Positions 24,069 through 35,489 of a DNA stretch of 64,000 nucleotides are shown one piece after another. Each line of letters opens with the position of its first letter. The stretch's first letter is position 1. A program made the translations under genes and the position numbers. The stretch is taken from contig CM056734.1 in the NCBI GenBank assembly GCA_029844215.1, forward strand, positions 12,410,501 to 12,474,500. Direction: 5' to 3'. This DNA comes from Przewalskia tangutica (taxonomy: Eukaryota; Streptophyta; Magnoliopsida; Solanales; Solanaceae). Under the pieces are notes generated by a model. The model worked only from the letters and a program-made list of their open reading frames with translations, did no database searches and was not told where the DNA came from.

Positions 24069-24440
24069 ATTGCAGCCAAGAGAAAGAGCCGAAATGGAGA
24101 CGTTTGGCAGAAAATAGGAAGAGTCGCAATAGTTACGATTATTATTAATATTTTTTTTATTATTAATTATTAACAGTGAGAGAAAAAGTAAAAAATACAG
24201 GAAAAAGATAAATGGGATATCTGGGTTATTAATGTAAGAATGGATCTTGGGCCTAACTCAACCCCAAAAGTTAGCTTATAGGGTGAGGATTGTCCAAGTC
24301 CATATAAGAAGTTCATGTTCTCATTCTATATTCGAGTGAAACTCTCAACACTCCCTCGCACGCCCAGACCTTGTTAACTGGAGCGTGAATAATATAATTT
24401 GGTGGCCCAACATCGGTCAATAAAGAATTGAAATGAGTCT

Positions 24441-25380
24441 GGCTCTGATACTATGTTAAAAGAGATATAGAGGATGAAATGTTTTGTCTGTCATTCCATT
24501 GATTTAATCAAGTTTATATACAATACAATTGTAGCTGAAATCATGTTAATCATAAATCTGAGATCTTGAATTATGCTAATTAGGCTAATCATATTTTCAA
24601 TCAAGCTAATCTAATTATTTATAAAATATTTACAGAGATATTATCTAATTAATATGTACAAATTCTAATATACCCCCTTAGTTGAAACGAGAGGTTTGTG
24701 TACGTTGAGACTATCTCGAAAATCATCAAAGAGTTGCAGTGGGAGTCCTTTAGTGAAAATATCGGCTATTTGATAGCGTGAAGGGACGTGGAGGACTCGT
24801 ACTTGACCTCGAGCAACTTTCTCACGTACGAAGTGTATATCCATTTCAATGTGTTTAGTGCGTTGATGTTGAACTAGATTACCGGAAAGATAAACCGCAC
24901 TAACATTGTCACAATATACCCAAGTGGCTTTTACAACCGACAAAGTGAAGTTCCGTATAAGTTTCAATCCAACAGATTCGAGACGACATCGCTACTCTAC
25001 CAGATTCGCCTCAACACTTGATCTAGACAATGTAGGTTGTATTTTTGCAGACCAAGATATCAAGTTATCTCCGATGAGACACGAATCGTAAGTTGGCGCC
25101 TAGTATCCTGACATCCCCACCAAGGCTGTATGATATGAGTTTGCTGATGGAAGTGGGATATAAATGGAGTCCAAATTCGAGTGTACCGTGAATGTAGCGA
25201 ATGATACGCTTTAATGCAGACATGTGTTGTGTTCTTAGGTCATGCATGAATAAGTAAACTTGTTGAACCGCATATGAAATATCAGATCTTGTAAATGTTA
25301 AATATTGTAATGCACCTGTAAGTCTACGATATTCCGTTGGGTCATAATAAGAATTACCAGAAGATGAACTACGATATTAA
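24441..25380 (-). mobile_element. Copia fragment: pol end, LTR and primer site
   Basis: Reading the minus strand: RT/RNase H remains from about 25330 to 24690, a polypurine tract TAAGGGGGTA at 24680-24671, an LTR at about 24670-24454 ending TTTTAACA, then TAGTATCAGAGCC at 24453-24441. The last matches the tRNA-Met primer site TGGTATCAGAGCC of Copia elements. So one LTR has pol upstream and a primer site downstream, an order found when two elements share an LTR or after LTR-LTR recombination. Sequence from 24440 to about 24240 may be the leader of the second unit. Confidence 0.7.
24665..25247 (-). pseudogene. Copia RT/RNase H C-terminal fragment
   Basis: The RNase H part reads WVYCDNVSAVYLSGNLVQHQ and then RTKHIEMDIHFVREKV, followed by IADIFTKGLPLQLF. 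These are the conserved C-terminal blocks of Copia RNase H (CDN.SA..L, H.RTKHIE.D.HF.RE, ADI.TK.L). A further piece at 25247-25065 reads HMSALKRIIRYIHGTLEFGL, the block 'H..A.KRI.RY..GT...GL' just before RNase H. They are in separate frames, and the RNase H core between them is shifted. Confidence 0.8.
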
Positions 25381-26940
25381 TTATTTTTTCTATCAACATT
25401 GCTTTTCAATAAAAAATAGAAAGATATTTTCTTCCACCCTATATAAATTATATGCATCAGAGTTCACACATGCATGCACTACATTTGACAAATGACAACG
25501 CGAATCCATGATGTATTTAGCGAAATACCATGTAGCTAATTGTGAAGTTTTTAATTTGCATAAGTTTCAATTTTCAAGTCAAAGTCTTCAGAATATATTT
25601 TAAATCATTTATATTTTGTCATTAAAATGTTTAGCATCAATCCGACTAACCTTAAAATCTGGATTAAATTACTCGAATTATTCCAACACGAGTCGCTTGC
25701 AATTCATTCACTCAGTCAAATAAACAACACTTACTTTAATTAATATAAATTGATAGTGTAAAAAGTAGTTCAGACTTTAATTTCTAGTCACTTAAAATCA
25801 ATTAATAACTTTTTACAGCAGACATAGATTGGCCTATAAAATTAGACAGATTGGATTAAGCATATTCCCATGGATAAGAAAAGAAGTTTGAGATCATGAT
25901 TTTAACTATATATTGAGCATAAATTGACTCATACGAAAAGTTGTCCAAATGTTGAAGATTAATTTTTGGTGCGATGAAATTCCATTTCGAGAGTCATCAT
26001 AGCTCTTTTGGACTTATACATGCAACATTACAACATCCTTTTTTCTTTACCCTTCTTTCTCCTTGCGATGCAAAAACTTGACTTCTAGTGAGGATTGGCG
26101 CCCTAGTCTAATAATTTTTTTATAATTAAAGAAATTATTAATAACCAAACGAACAAATGAAAAACCAATTTAATTAAGTTTGACAAGTTGGATTATAATT
26201 CCTCATTTGGGCCCGCCACTCTGGACTGCAACATTTGGGCTGTAAGGATAAGCTCGACCCCTCTAGTCTCCATCCAACTTTCATATTGTGACGACAGCTC
26301 CACTCGGCCCTCATCTACCATGTTATTAAATCATATCCTTAAATTGTAATTAAGTCTTGACCTTGAAAGAAGTAATATATTTCTCACTTGGATATATGAT
26401 TTTTATTTTCGCTTCCTCTGTTAGAAACTAATTGAATATTGGAATTTTCTCCTCTTGACATAAATGAGAAGATTATAGTCAATAAATATTAAAAGTGCAT
26501 TATTTGTGTAGAACTATGATAGATATGGTCTCCTTTTTCTAAGCTCCAAAACTTCGAATTACTTCATTACCTTTTCTTCATGTGAATATTGTTTTACTAA
26601 GATCTTATTGAATATTATATACTATTGAATGATAAATTGTGGACATATCTTGTACCAAATCAATGAATATATGATATAATCACTTAATATGGTAAATTTA
26701 TATGAGTTGGGCAATATTAGATGTTAGGAAGTACTTTACAACATCTAATTATTCAATAAATTAGTTAGGAATAAATTTCATAAAGATGTCACAATTCCTA
26801 TAATGTTCATTGAATCTTGATTTAAGTGAAGCTAAAGTTATTAGAATTCTTCTAATCAAATTCGTTAACCAAGTAAGTGTGGTGAAATAACCATTGGTTT
26901 TCTATTATGATATCCGAAGAAAAAAGTGACGAACCTTTAA
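25381..26940. other. Intergenic AT-rich DNA, no gene seen
   Basis: Between the Copia fragment and tRNA-Leu. There are stops in all frames and no recognised repeat ends. Confidence 0.4.
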
Positions 26941-26968
26941 GAATAGAAATGTAAAAGGAAAAATATAA

Positions 26969-26970
<2 letters not shown>

Positions 26971-27050
<80 letters not shown>
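26971..27050 (-). tRNA. trnL-UAG: tRNA-Leu (anticodon UAG)
   Basis: The 80-nt minus-strand sequence folds as a class II tRNA. The acceptor stem is GACAGTT with AGCTGTC plus discriminator A. The anticodon stem CCAGA/TCTGG encloses the loop TTTAGGC, giving anticodon TAG, which reads CUN leucine codons. A long variable arm (CCGAAAGGGC) follows and the T arm is GTGGG TTCAAAT CCCAC. The A box (TGGCCGAGTGG) and B box (GGTTCAAATCC) are intact. No intron is present and CCA is not encoded, as expected for a nuclear gene. Upstream is CAA (ATCAAACAAG), and a T5 terminator lies 8-12 bases downstream at 26963-26959. It looks functional. Confidence 0.96.
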
Positions 27051-27779
27051 CTTGTTTGATCTATTTAATAATAGACAATTGAACATATTTTAGCTAATTA
27101 ACCCCAAGTCCGAGAATTGGTGTACTATTATATTTAAAGTTACAAACGAAAATGTTCCATAAGATTCCTCTTTTTTGGGGGCAAAGGAATAACAGGATGA
27201 TGATTTATAGGAAACGATTTCCATATTAATATAACCTAACTATCCTATAATTAGAAAAACTCCTTCCCAAAAATAATGTCTTTTGTTAGGTCCCGACGGT
27301 ATACTATGGAACAATAAAATAACAAACTGAAAGTAAAATAGATTGAATACTAATACAGTTTGAAAATGTCACAACACCAAACCAAACATTAACATCTTTT
27401 AACAATTTGAGGATCCAAATATAAAGACCCCGAGGCTTGAACTGAAATCTTGGAAACTGAGAAAAGAAAATGAACTGTACCACATTCACGTCAAATAGAT
27501 GGATTCACTATTAAATATCACAGCATTAGAACAAGGAACAAAAACATGAAATGCAATTAAGCTTTCATATTGCAACAGGATTCTACTTGTCAAATCTTGA
27601 TCCATGTTTCAAGCAAAAACAAATAGGGCAATATTCAAAGAGTGGCTGTAACTTAAGAGTTTAGAGCAATAAGACAAAGCTACTGGGAACTAAAGAAATA
27701 TGATACACTTCACATTTGGGTCCTGGGGATAATTTTGGTCACCCAAGATAACATAATAAGATACATATTCTGGAGTTTC

Positions 27780-30700
27780 TTACGCCTCCGCAGAAGCTGA
27801 TCTGTTGCACTTAGGCAAGCATTGCGACAGGGTAAAATTCCGAGGGGGCTCGTAGGATTGGAAAAAATCAGGATCCTGCTCAAGCGCCTCCGCATAACTT
27901 TCAAGAACAGTTACAATCTCCTCGAAATGTGGCCGCTTGTGAGGATTGTTTGCCCAGCACCGTTTAATGAGTTTCCGAACTGCTGATGGACATGCAGCAG
28001 GTATTGGTGGTCTTGCTTTCTGCAAAATTCCAATTAATATAAGAAAATGCCAGAATCTCTATCTTGCAGAGAGTGATGCATGATACTGCAAAAAATATGT
28101 ACACAAAGTTATTTGTTCCAATGTAACTTCATGTGAGAGAAGCAACTTTCAACAACAAATACAATATGTATGCAGCAAAGCTATTAATAATTAATGGGCT
28201 CAGCTTAGTTGAAAGCAAAATAATTAATCTGGATCTCAAAATAAAAGCATAAAACTGAATCACCATCAACCTGCTAAGCAAAAATCATCATCATTTCCAA
28301 TGTGCAGGAGAAACACCCGAGGAAGAAGAGCAGATGTCCTATGAATTGGACTCTCAAAAGATACAATTTGACAGCCAAGTTCAATACTTGTCTATATCAT
28401 TTGAAAGCATATTTTTAAAATTGTAAAACATAAATCGCGAAATATTTGAAGTGAATTAATATCTAAAAAAGAAAAGATTAAATACAACAAAGGGAGACAG
28501 CAGGTCTTAAAGAAGGAGAGCGGAGTGTTAGAAAGACCAATATATAGCCTCACAGCATTTGAAAATAACACTGAAAAGGCGACAGGCTTGAGCTTAAAAC
28601 AAAAGAAATACCCAGAGACCGACCGACCGAGGTAGTCACTTAATGGGGTTGTAGCTTTATTCGTAGGGTGCATTAAGCAGCAGCAGCAATGTTCTGGGCG
28701 TTAACTTAAAGATCAGCCTTCTAAGTATCAGATTTGGCAATTCTACTCCAACATGAAGCATTATACCTCAAGTTTATTTTGCAGCCTAATACCCGAGGAA
28801 TCTGATGGATTGGCAGGCTATATACAGGCAGAAAAAACTTTATCTTATGCTCCACAGCAGGATACAATGACTTCTAATTCTACATCTGTCTTACAACTTA
28901 ATACTTCTTCCAGATCCTCAAGTACACCTCTCTATATCTCTTTCCAGGAATCAACTCAATCATGGGCCTCATTGTCCTTATAGGTATGAATATAGCAACT
29001 TCAGCCACTCAGAAGAGTAATCACTGGTAAAACAGTAGATTTGCAACAAGTTTTCTAAAAGAGTGATGTTAAAGAAGACTATGCTGATTTGCTCACAATA
29101 CCTCAGGGAGAGGATAGAGATGTTGATGATCAAGAAGGTGAAAAGAAAAAGAAAAAAACAAAAGAGAAGAATAGAACAACATTAACACGGTGCCAACATA
29201 TTAAATAGCTCAGTTTGACAAAGAGCGGAATCAAGAGGCTCATCAATTATAAATGTTATTCACTTGTTGGAAACTCTATTCAAGTTCTACAACAAAGGTT
29301 TCTGGAAAAAGCACAAGATGATACTAACATAAGAAGGAAAGAAACAAAAGAAAATAGATGGGGTGATCCCATTACCTACTGAGTTTAGAGATTGACAGAA
29401 GATTCGATTAGAGATAGACATCCCAGATATGAGAGATAAGTTCAAAACGTAATCACAAGGTGAAACAAATTTGCACGCTTAGATATGTCACGCTGCAAGA
29501 TTTTTTCCCAGTATTTCAAGGGTTATTTCATAGCATAGACATATATTTTCTCAATCTTTCAACATGCACAACTGAGCAATATCTCTTCTTTTTGTGTCTT
29601 AGTTGTCTTTCTGGATTCATCTTGCAAGCCAGAGATAAGAACATTAACTTACTGATGTGAGTCTCATGGTAATCTCGTATATATCTAAAGAGAATTAACA
29701 ACTCGACTATAGCTTCCTCATGCCGCTCTACCTACCAAGGTAGGGGTAAGGTCTGCATACACTCTACCCTCCCCAAACCTCGCGTTGTGGGATTTCACTG
29801 GGTATGTTGTTGTTGTTGTTGACTATAGCTTCCTCATCCCATTTATCACTAAGGAAAACCGTAACCACCGAGAACAGGAATAACAAATGTAACGCAAAAT
29901 GACACTTGCGAATGAGAACGTCAAACAGAGAGAGATTCAGTGGATTTAGTGGAACAAATTCAGATCCAGAGACAGTATGAAACAGTAAGCACTTTATCTT
30001 GAGGAAAAGCACTATGCCAGGATTAAGAGAGAATGTACCTTCTGGCAGACTGCAAATGCCGCTTGCTCCGGTGTCATGTCATCAAATGGTGTCAATGCAG
30101 TCAAAAGTTCCCATAGGACAATACCGAAACTATAGACATCAACTTTCTTTGTATGGTTCTTTTCCTTGATCATTTCTGGTGCCATCCAGCGGTATGTACC
30201 GGTAAACCCCTTTGCACTACCACATTGAGATTCTAAGCACGATATCCCGAAATCTGAAACTTTCACACACATATCCTCATCCAGGAGTAGATTTTCCGAC
30301 TTCAGATCTCTGTGAAGTATCCCTTCAGCATGAAGATACTGCATCCCATGTGCAATGTCAAGGGCCAATTTCACAACTAGATTGAGAGGGACCGAGTACG
30401 GCTCCTGCTGATGGAGGTACTTTCTCAGGGAGCCTCCAGGTAAGTACTCTGTGATAATGCAAAACACTGGTGGTTTCTTACATGCTGCAATAAACTGCAT
30501 TTGAGAGGTAGAAGAAATGGGACAAGTCAAAAGAAGTGGCAATTTCTGTCATTACTGAGAGATTTGTTCACAGATGATAACTATTTACCAATAAGTTGTT
30601 AGGATAAAACAAAATACGCCTAAAAATCCCCAATCTACTACGTTAAGAAATTCTGAGAGACACGTTCACAGATGATGTCTCATCATAAAATTCCTGTAGG

Positions 30701-32563
30701 CGGCACAACCATACCTCTGTACAAATCAAGAACGAGGGAGCTGATTTTTAGATTTCAAATTTGACATAATGGCAAAAGGAAAATTTGGTACGTTCTATGT
30801 TGCTTGGATTCTTCAAATTGTTTTTAGGTCTGTGTCGCATCCTCGTCTGTGTCGCATCCTTCAAAAGTTATTCATCTTTGGAGGATATGATGACACGGAT
30901 GGGCGGCCTTTTTGGAAGATTCGAGCAACAGAGGTTAGGTTGTTGATATAAGACAAAAAAAAGAGCTTACGTTTCAAAATGATAGTTCCTTCATCAGTCT
31001 ATCGATAATCATGTACTTGGTGCTTTTTTAAGTAAGAAAATAATTAAAAGTGATAGAAGCTTGCATCTTTCATGGCAACTATGGTATTGCGACTACTTAA
31101 GAAACATGTATGAAGTAGCAATAATCGGATCACTTGTCTTCTAATAACAGATATAACATAAAAAAATATTTTCTATTTTTTTTCCTGTATGGGTTCTGCT
31201 ACTATAAATATCCTAAACTTCGAGGAGAAGCAATCGTCACCCACATAAAATAAGACTATATCAATGTCGGTAGACTCCTGGACCTGCCAAAGAACAAACA
31301 AGAACCATTGCTTGGCAAACGAAATGAAGTAATATAGCCTCCCAGATGCCACCCCTTTGAATTTCTTTATCAAATCCAGTTTCCATTCCCCTTTCATCTC
31401 GAAACTTTTGACATGGTTATTGATGGTCAATGCCAACTTCTTCCACTCCAAGCCTGCTTCCTCCAAATGCTCGTTGGGGAGAAGAACTTCCACCCTGAGG
31501 ACTAACTACTCAGATTCAGTTATGCAATGAACGGTTCTCATGATTTCTATCTCATTATATCTGGAACGGAAACTTCGCCCTTTCATTTAGAAAGTAGATT
31601 TATTAGCCTCCGCACAGTTGGCAATGTAACTAGTTTGCTGAATGTTGAGATCAAGATTAATTGAACCAGATTATGAACTTGCAGTACTTAAGAAGGAAAA
31701 ATCCCTTCATAAGGAATGCTTATACAAGCTCTTCCATTTAACCATTGGCAATCCGATTCTCAAAGGGCTATCTACAAGAATGTAGTACTACTTTGGAGCA
31801 CCCTTCCCTCTATAACATTCTGGAACAGTCTTCTAAGTACCAAAAAGTAATCCAAGTTCCTTCCCTTTATTTTATTGTTCATTTTTTTTAAAGTTAATTT
31901 ATGAGTCATGAAAGGAGGAGTAGATTGAGATCACGGGTTCAAATCGTGTTGTTGTGTGACCATTCAAGCCGCGGAAAAAGCTTCTTGCAGAAATGCAAGG
32001 TAAGGCGATGCAGAAAAGACCGTTGTGGTCTGACCGCGCACAGCAGGAGCTTAGTTCACGGGGTTACCCGGACCCGTGCACAGCGAGAGCTTAGTTCACC
32101 GGTTCGCGCATAGCGGGTGCTTAGTTCACCGGGCTGCCCTTTTAATTTTGTGAGTCATAGATCAATGAAAAACCAACAGAAAATGGGAAATGATGCTTAC
32201 AGTAATGATATTTGGATGCTTTAACCTCAGCAACAAAGCAACCTCAGAAGTAAACTGCTTCTCAAGAAAAGTAGCCAAGAGACCATCTTCCTCAGGTTGG
32301 CTTATGAGTTTAATAGCAACTTCCCTATGCTTATAAACTCCCCTATAAATCCTACTATGCCTTCCCGATGCAAATTTGTTCCCTATATACAGCTGCGACA
32401 TATCAGCGCTCCATTCTTCCTCTCCTTCACCCTTTATCGCCGCCCCTGATGATACTATATACTTGGACCATGACGCTGCTCGCTTGTACTCTCCCAATGA
32501 TAGCCGCCTCTCTAATTTCCCGTTATTCGCTATTTGCTTAAACCAGTTGAAATTCTTCTTCAT
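27780..32563 (-). CDS. Raf-like Ser/Thr/Tyr protein kinase, HT1 type
   Basis: Three exons, 32563-32201, 30494-30039 and 28019-27780, all with GT-AG junctions in phase 0, give 352 residues. The N-terminus (1-55) is basic, then acidic. The kinase domain spans about 58-340: a divergent glycine loop (GNKFASGRHSRIYRG), VAIK with the ATP-binding Lys85, the helix-C Glu107, HRDLKSEN (Asp184, catalytic), DFG (Asp202, metal), and APE (226-228). The HRDLKSEN motif and the block CGSAKGFTGTYRWMAPEM are typical of plant MAPKKK group C kinases such as Arabidopsis HT1 (390 residues), which controls stomatal response to CO2. That role is not shown here; several paralogues share these motifs. The gene looks intact. 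Intron 1 (30495-32200) holds a SINE and intron 2 (28020-30038) a LINE/SINE tail, both in antisense orientation. I chose the first Met of exon 1. Confidence 0.9.
29722..29820 (+). mobile_element. Truncated SINE or RTE-LINE tail in kinase intron 2
   Basis: The 99-bp insert ends GGGTATGTTGTTGTTGTTGT and is flanked by an exact 17-bp duplication, GACTATAGCTTCCTCAT, at 29705-29721 and 29821-29837. It closely matches the 3' end of the RTE-like LINE at 48051-48165: both have AAGGTCTGC.TACACTCTACCC and a (TTG)n tail. It is therefore a 5'-truncated LINE copy or a SINE with the same tail. Confidence 0.85.
31173..31493 (-). other. Unrecognised 106-codon open frame in kinase intron 1
   Basis: An open frame begins MEVLLPNEHLEEAGLEWKKL and ends FIVAEPIQEKK. 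Its composition looks protein-like, with balanced charges and an amphipathic start. A TTTGGCAG|GTCCAG acceptor-like site lies at about 31280, so it could be two old exons with an intron read through. I do not recognise a family. It might be a captured gene fragment, or chance. It sits on the same strand as the kinase but does not match kinase sequence. Confidence 0.2.
31910..32141 (+). mobile_element. Au-type SINE in kinase intron 1
   Basis: A tRNA-derived SINE. It has a B-box-like GGGTTCAAATCGTG near 31935, then GCGCATAGCGGGTGCTTAGT and CACCGGGCTGCCCTTTT at the end, the tail signature of plant Au SINEs. The GCxCAxAGCxxGxGCTTAGTTCACxGG unit occurs three times, suggesting an internal tandem expansion. 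Flanks TTAATTTATGAGTCAT (31894-31909) and TTAATTTTGTGAGTCAT (32142-32158) are an imperfect target duplication. Confidence 0.8.
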
Positions 32564-33300
32564 AGTAAACCATCAAGTTCTCCTCCTCAAACCAAAAATA
32601 GTACTAGTATAGTACTGTATATAAATAAATACTCACTCGCCGAGATTCTACTAATTTAAAAAAAAAAATATAAGCTACATTCCAAAGAATAGAGTTACAT
32701 TTGTCGGATTTTTTTGAATTAGTAACCAGCTTGAAATTTTCTTATAACAAAAAATCAACGGTGCATTTGTTTTGGGATTGAAATTGTGAGGAACAGTAAA
32801 CTTAGGAGTCCTACTTTGAAAAAAAAAAGTTGAACTTTCTAGCCAGATTCTGACTTAGAGGCGTTCATTCATAATCCATCCCACAACAGCTTTGTGCCAC
32901 TGTCTTTATCTATAGGTACATATAGAAAGTAGAGTTTTCGACAAAAGCGTGAATCAGCAAAAAGTATAGCACTTTGAAGGGTGCAATGAGCTTAATTTTG
33001 TGTGTTCAAAACTTGGGAGTGAGCTGAGCAGGACGCTCGGAATAGTGATGTTAGTAATGACAACGACTTGGAGCCTGGTGGTGGAGAGCGTCTTTGCTCT
33101 CTCTTGAGAGTTGAGAAAGCAAAGGAAAGGAAAAACAGTGGGTAGTAAAGTACTACAATACAAGAGTAGAGCAACATTCATAACGTGGGAAGATCCACTT
33201 CTGAGGAACATTTCGGGTTCGTCTGATTGCGACCGCTAATATTCGTTTTTACGCTTTTACCCTTAGCCTTTTCTCATTATTCCTTTTACACCATTTTGTC
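32564..33300. other. Kinase 5' flank: likely leader and promoter
   Basis: Upstream of the kinase start codon. It includes A/T runs and a CT/GA-rich minus-strand stretch near 33050-33130. An 85-codon minus frame at 33211-32954 has no recognisable motif and is probably leader sequence. The transcription start cannot be fixed. Confidence 0.35.
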
Positions 33301-33309
33301 TTTTTTTTT

Positions 33310-33560
33310 TTGATAATTCATGTATTCAGACTTGCGTCTGACTATTTCATTAGTATTATCTAGACGTCCTGAAGATGATAGACCAGGTCTCTCATCGCTA
33401 TCACCAAGGTAAACCGCGGAATGTGCTTCATTAGCCAGGGTCTGAGAGCGGACAACTAATCAATGACACAAGACTCAACCCCTGCCGGGGATCGATCCCA
33501 CACTGCGCATGTCAGCGCGTCTTAGCGCTCATCCTTTGCCACTGAAATATGCCCCGGGAA
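33310..33560 (-). mobile_element. tRNA-derived SINE (minus orientation)
   Basis: On the minus strand it starts CCCGGGGCATATTTCAGTGG, continues CAAAGGATGAGCGCTAAGAC (A-box-like) and has GGATCGATCCCC (B-box-like) about 40 bases on, then a diverged body with GTTGTCCGCTCTCAGACCCT. Spacing of the two boxes fits a pol III promoter. The AAAAAAAAAA on the minus strand near 33302-33311 could be its 3' tail. No target duplication was fixed. Confidence 0.6.
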
Positions 33561-35480
33561 ACAATTCGCTGAGAGGGGACTCGAACAAGGAACTCCTCCC
33601 AGCATACCCTATCTATGGTACCTTGATTTATGGATAGGAGCTTGCAGATATAGAAAAGTATAAGTTTAAATGTTTGAAATAATATTTAAAAAATATTTTA
33701 AATAAGTATTTATTTTATAATCAGATTCATTACTTAAATATGTAATGATAATATTAAAAATTTACAAAAAAAGTTTGTAGTGCTTTAAATTTTTACTATG
33801 TAACTTCAATTTCTTTTAAGTATTGTAAAAACGGTTGAAATATAATCACAGAAATTCTTTCAAATCTTGAGGTATGTCGGTGATGAATCTCTCATAAGGA
33901 CATTTCATCTGGTTAGGTATATTTGAATTTGTCACATTGCGCGTGAGAAATAGGTATGAGGCAAAGAAGGCAAATCTATCCCTCTCCGGCAGAAGATATA
34001 CTATACGTGAAGTCTAATTATCATTATTTAGTCAGTATAACATTTAGAATGTTTCACCAATATACACATAGATTCGTTTTAATGAAACATATCCCACCTA
34101 TATATACAAAGAATTTGTTCTTGTGAAACAGACATCAATACAAAAAATATTCTCGTTCTTTCTTTCCAATCGACTAGATTTTTTGCTCCGTTCTTTAAAT
34201 TCTTTATAAGAATAATTTCTTATAAAGTTTTAAAAAAAAATCTAATAAATGAGTGATACTTATTTTTGAAATATCCTTCATTTTTTTAAAAAAATAAACT
34301 TTTAAATATATTTTCTTAAATTTAATTGACAAACTTTTTTTTTTCAAATTTCTATTAATCGCGGCCACTTAAAATAAGAGAACATTGTCAGTGAGAGTAC
34401 TCAAATGAATATACGGACAAAATAGTAGTAGTACAATACTAATTAAAGCCGGGACAAGATGGTAAAATGGGGTGAGGAGGAAACAAGAGGTATGGCAAGA
34501 AAGGTTTGGAGGCGGATCTGGTTGTACGTAATTATCACTACTCAGTAGACACCACACCAGTTGTGTCGGACAGTGCCGTATGCTTCTTCCGTATACGGTC
34601 CCAGTACTATCACTCATAAGTTAAGAATTGTGGATCGTCGTAATATTATTCCTCCTATTTCTTTTAGATTTAATCAAATTTGATGTAATTATTCTTTGGC
34701 CTTATCCACAAAATTGAGTCATTTAAAGAATGTAATTAAGTATTTACTATAATGATAACTTAATCTAATATTGTGTAACTGTATATTAAACCTTATATGC
34801 ATCACTATAAAAGATAATGACGAATAACTTTTGTCGTTAAATTTCAAAAAAATCGATCCTATTTAATAATGACTTAGTGATTGATCCAAAATCCTATTCC
34901 GTGACAAGATTAATAATCAATTTAATAGCTAATTTTTTTTTAAAATTGTAGTGCATCGTGTGATTTTTCGACTAAATTTCTTTTCGGTTTTTTCTTTCTA
35001 ATAAAAGGAGGGGCTAGTAAAATATGCCTGCGTTTACCAATCAGTATTTAAATAGATAGTATGAAGTATCAATATAGGAAGATATGTTTGGATTCGATTA
35101 GAAATAATTTAATAATGCTAATTTCGTATATAAAACTTCGCCAGATTTAGAATCTTTCTTCAGAAAATGGAAATTAATACAAATGGACGGGAAGGGGATA
35201 ACAAGTTACTAATTGAATATCACTTCAGGAATTATTTCAAATTTGTGCATAAGACGTCATACTTCCAAGCTAAACACAGAGAAAAAAAACAATACTGCCA
35301 CACGAAAATGAAATAATTAATCAATATTAGTAGTATATAACCATTAACCATCAATACGTAATACGTTGTGCCGAAACCTATTTCGATAACATGATGATGG
35401 CTCTTTCGGTCGCATCAAGCTGATCCAAGGGTCCTAGACTACGGATAAGTAAATTTGAGTAAGAAAATAAATCGACAGCT
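33561..35480. other. Intergenic AT-rich DNA, no gene seen
   Basis: Stops in all frames. No coding motif or transposon end was recognised. Confidence 0.4.
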
Positions 35481-35489
35481 TAATAAACT

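Noticed and set aside
28753..28983. 76-codon plus frame in kinase intron 2
   Set aside because: Ser/Thr-rich, no motif, antisense to the host gene and inside an intron.
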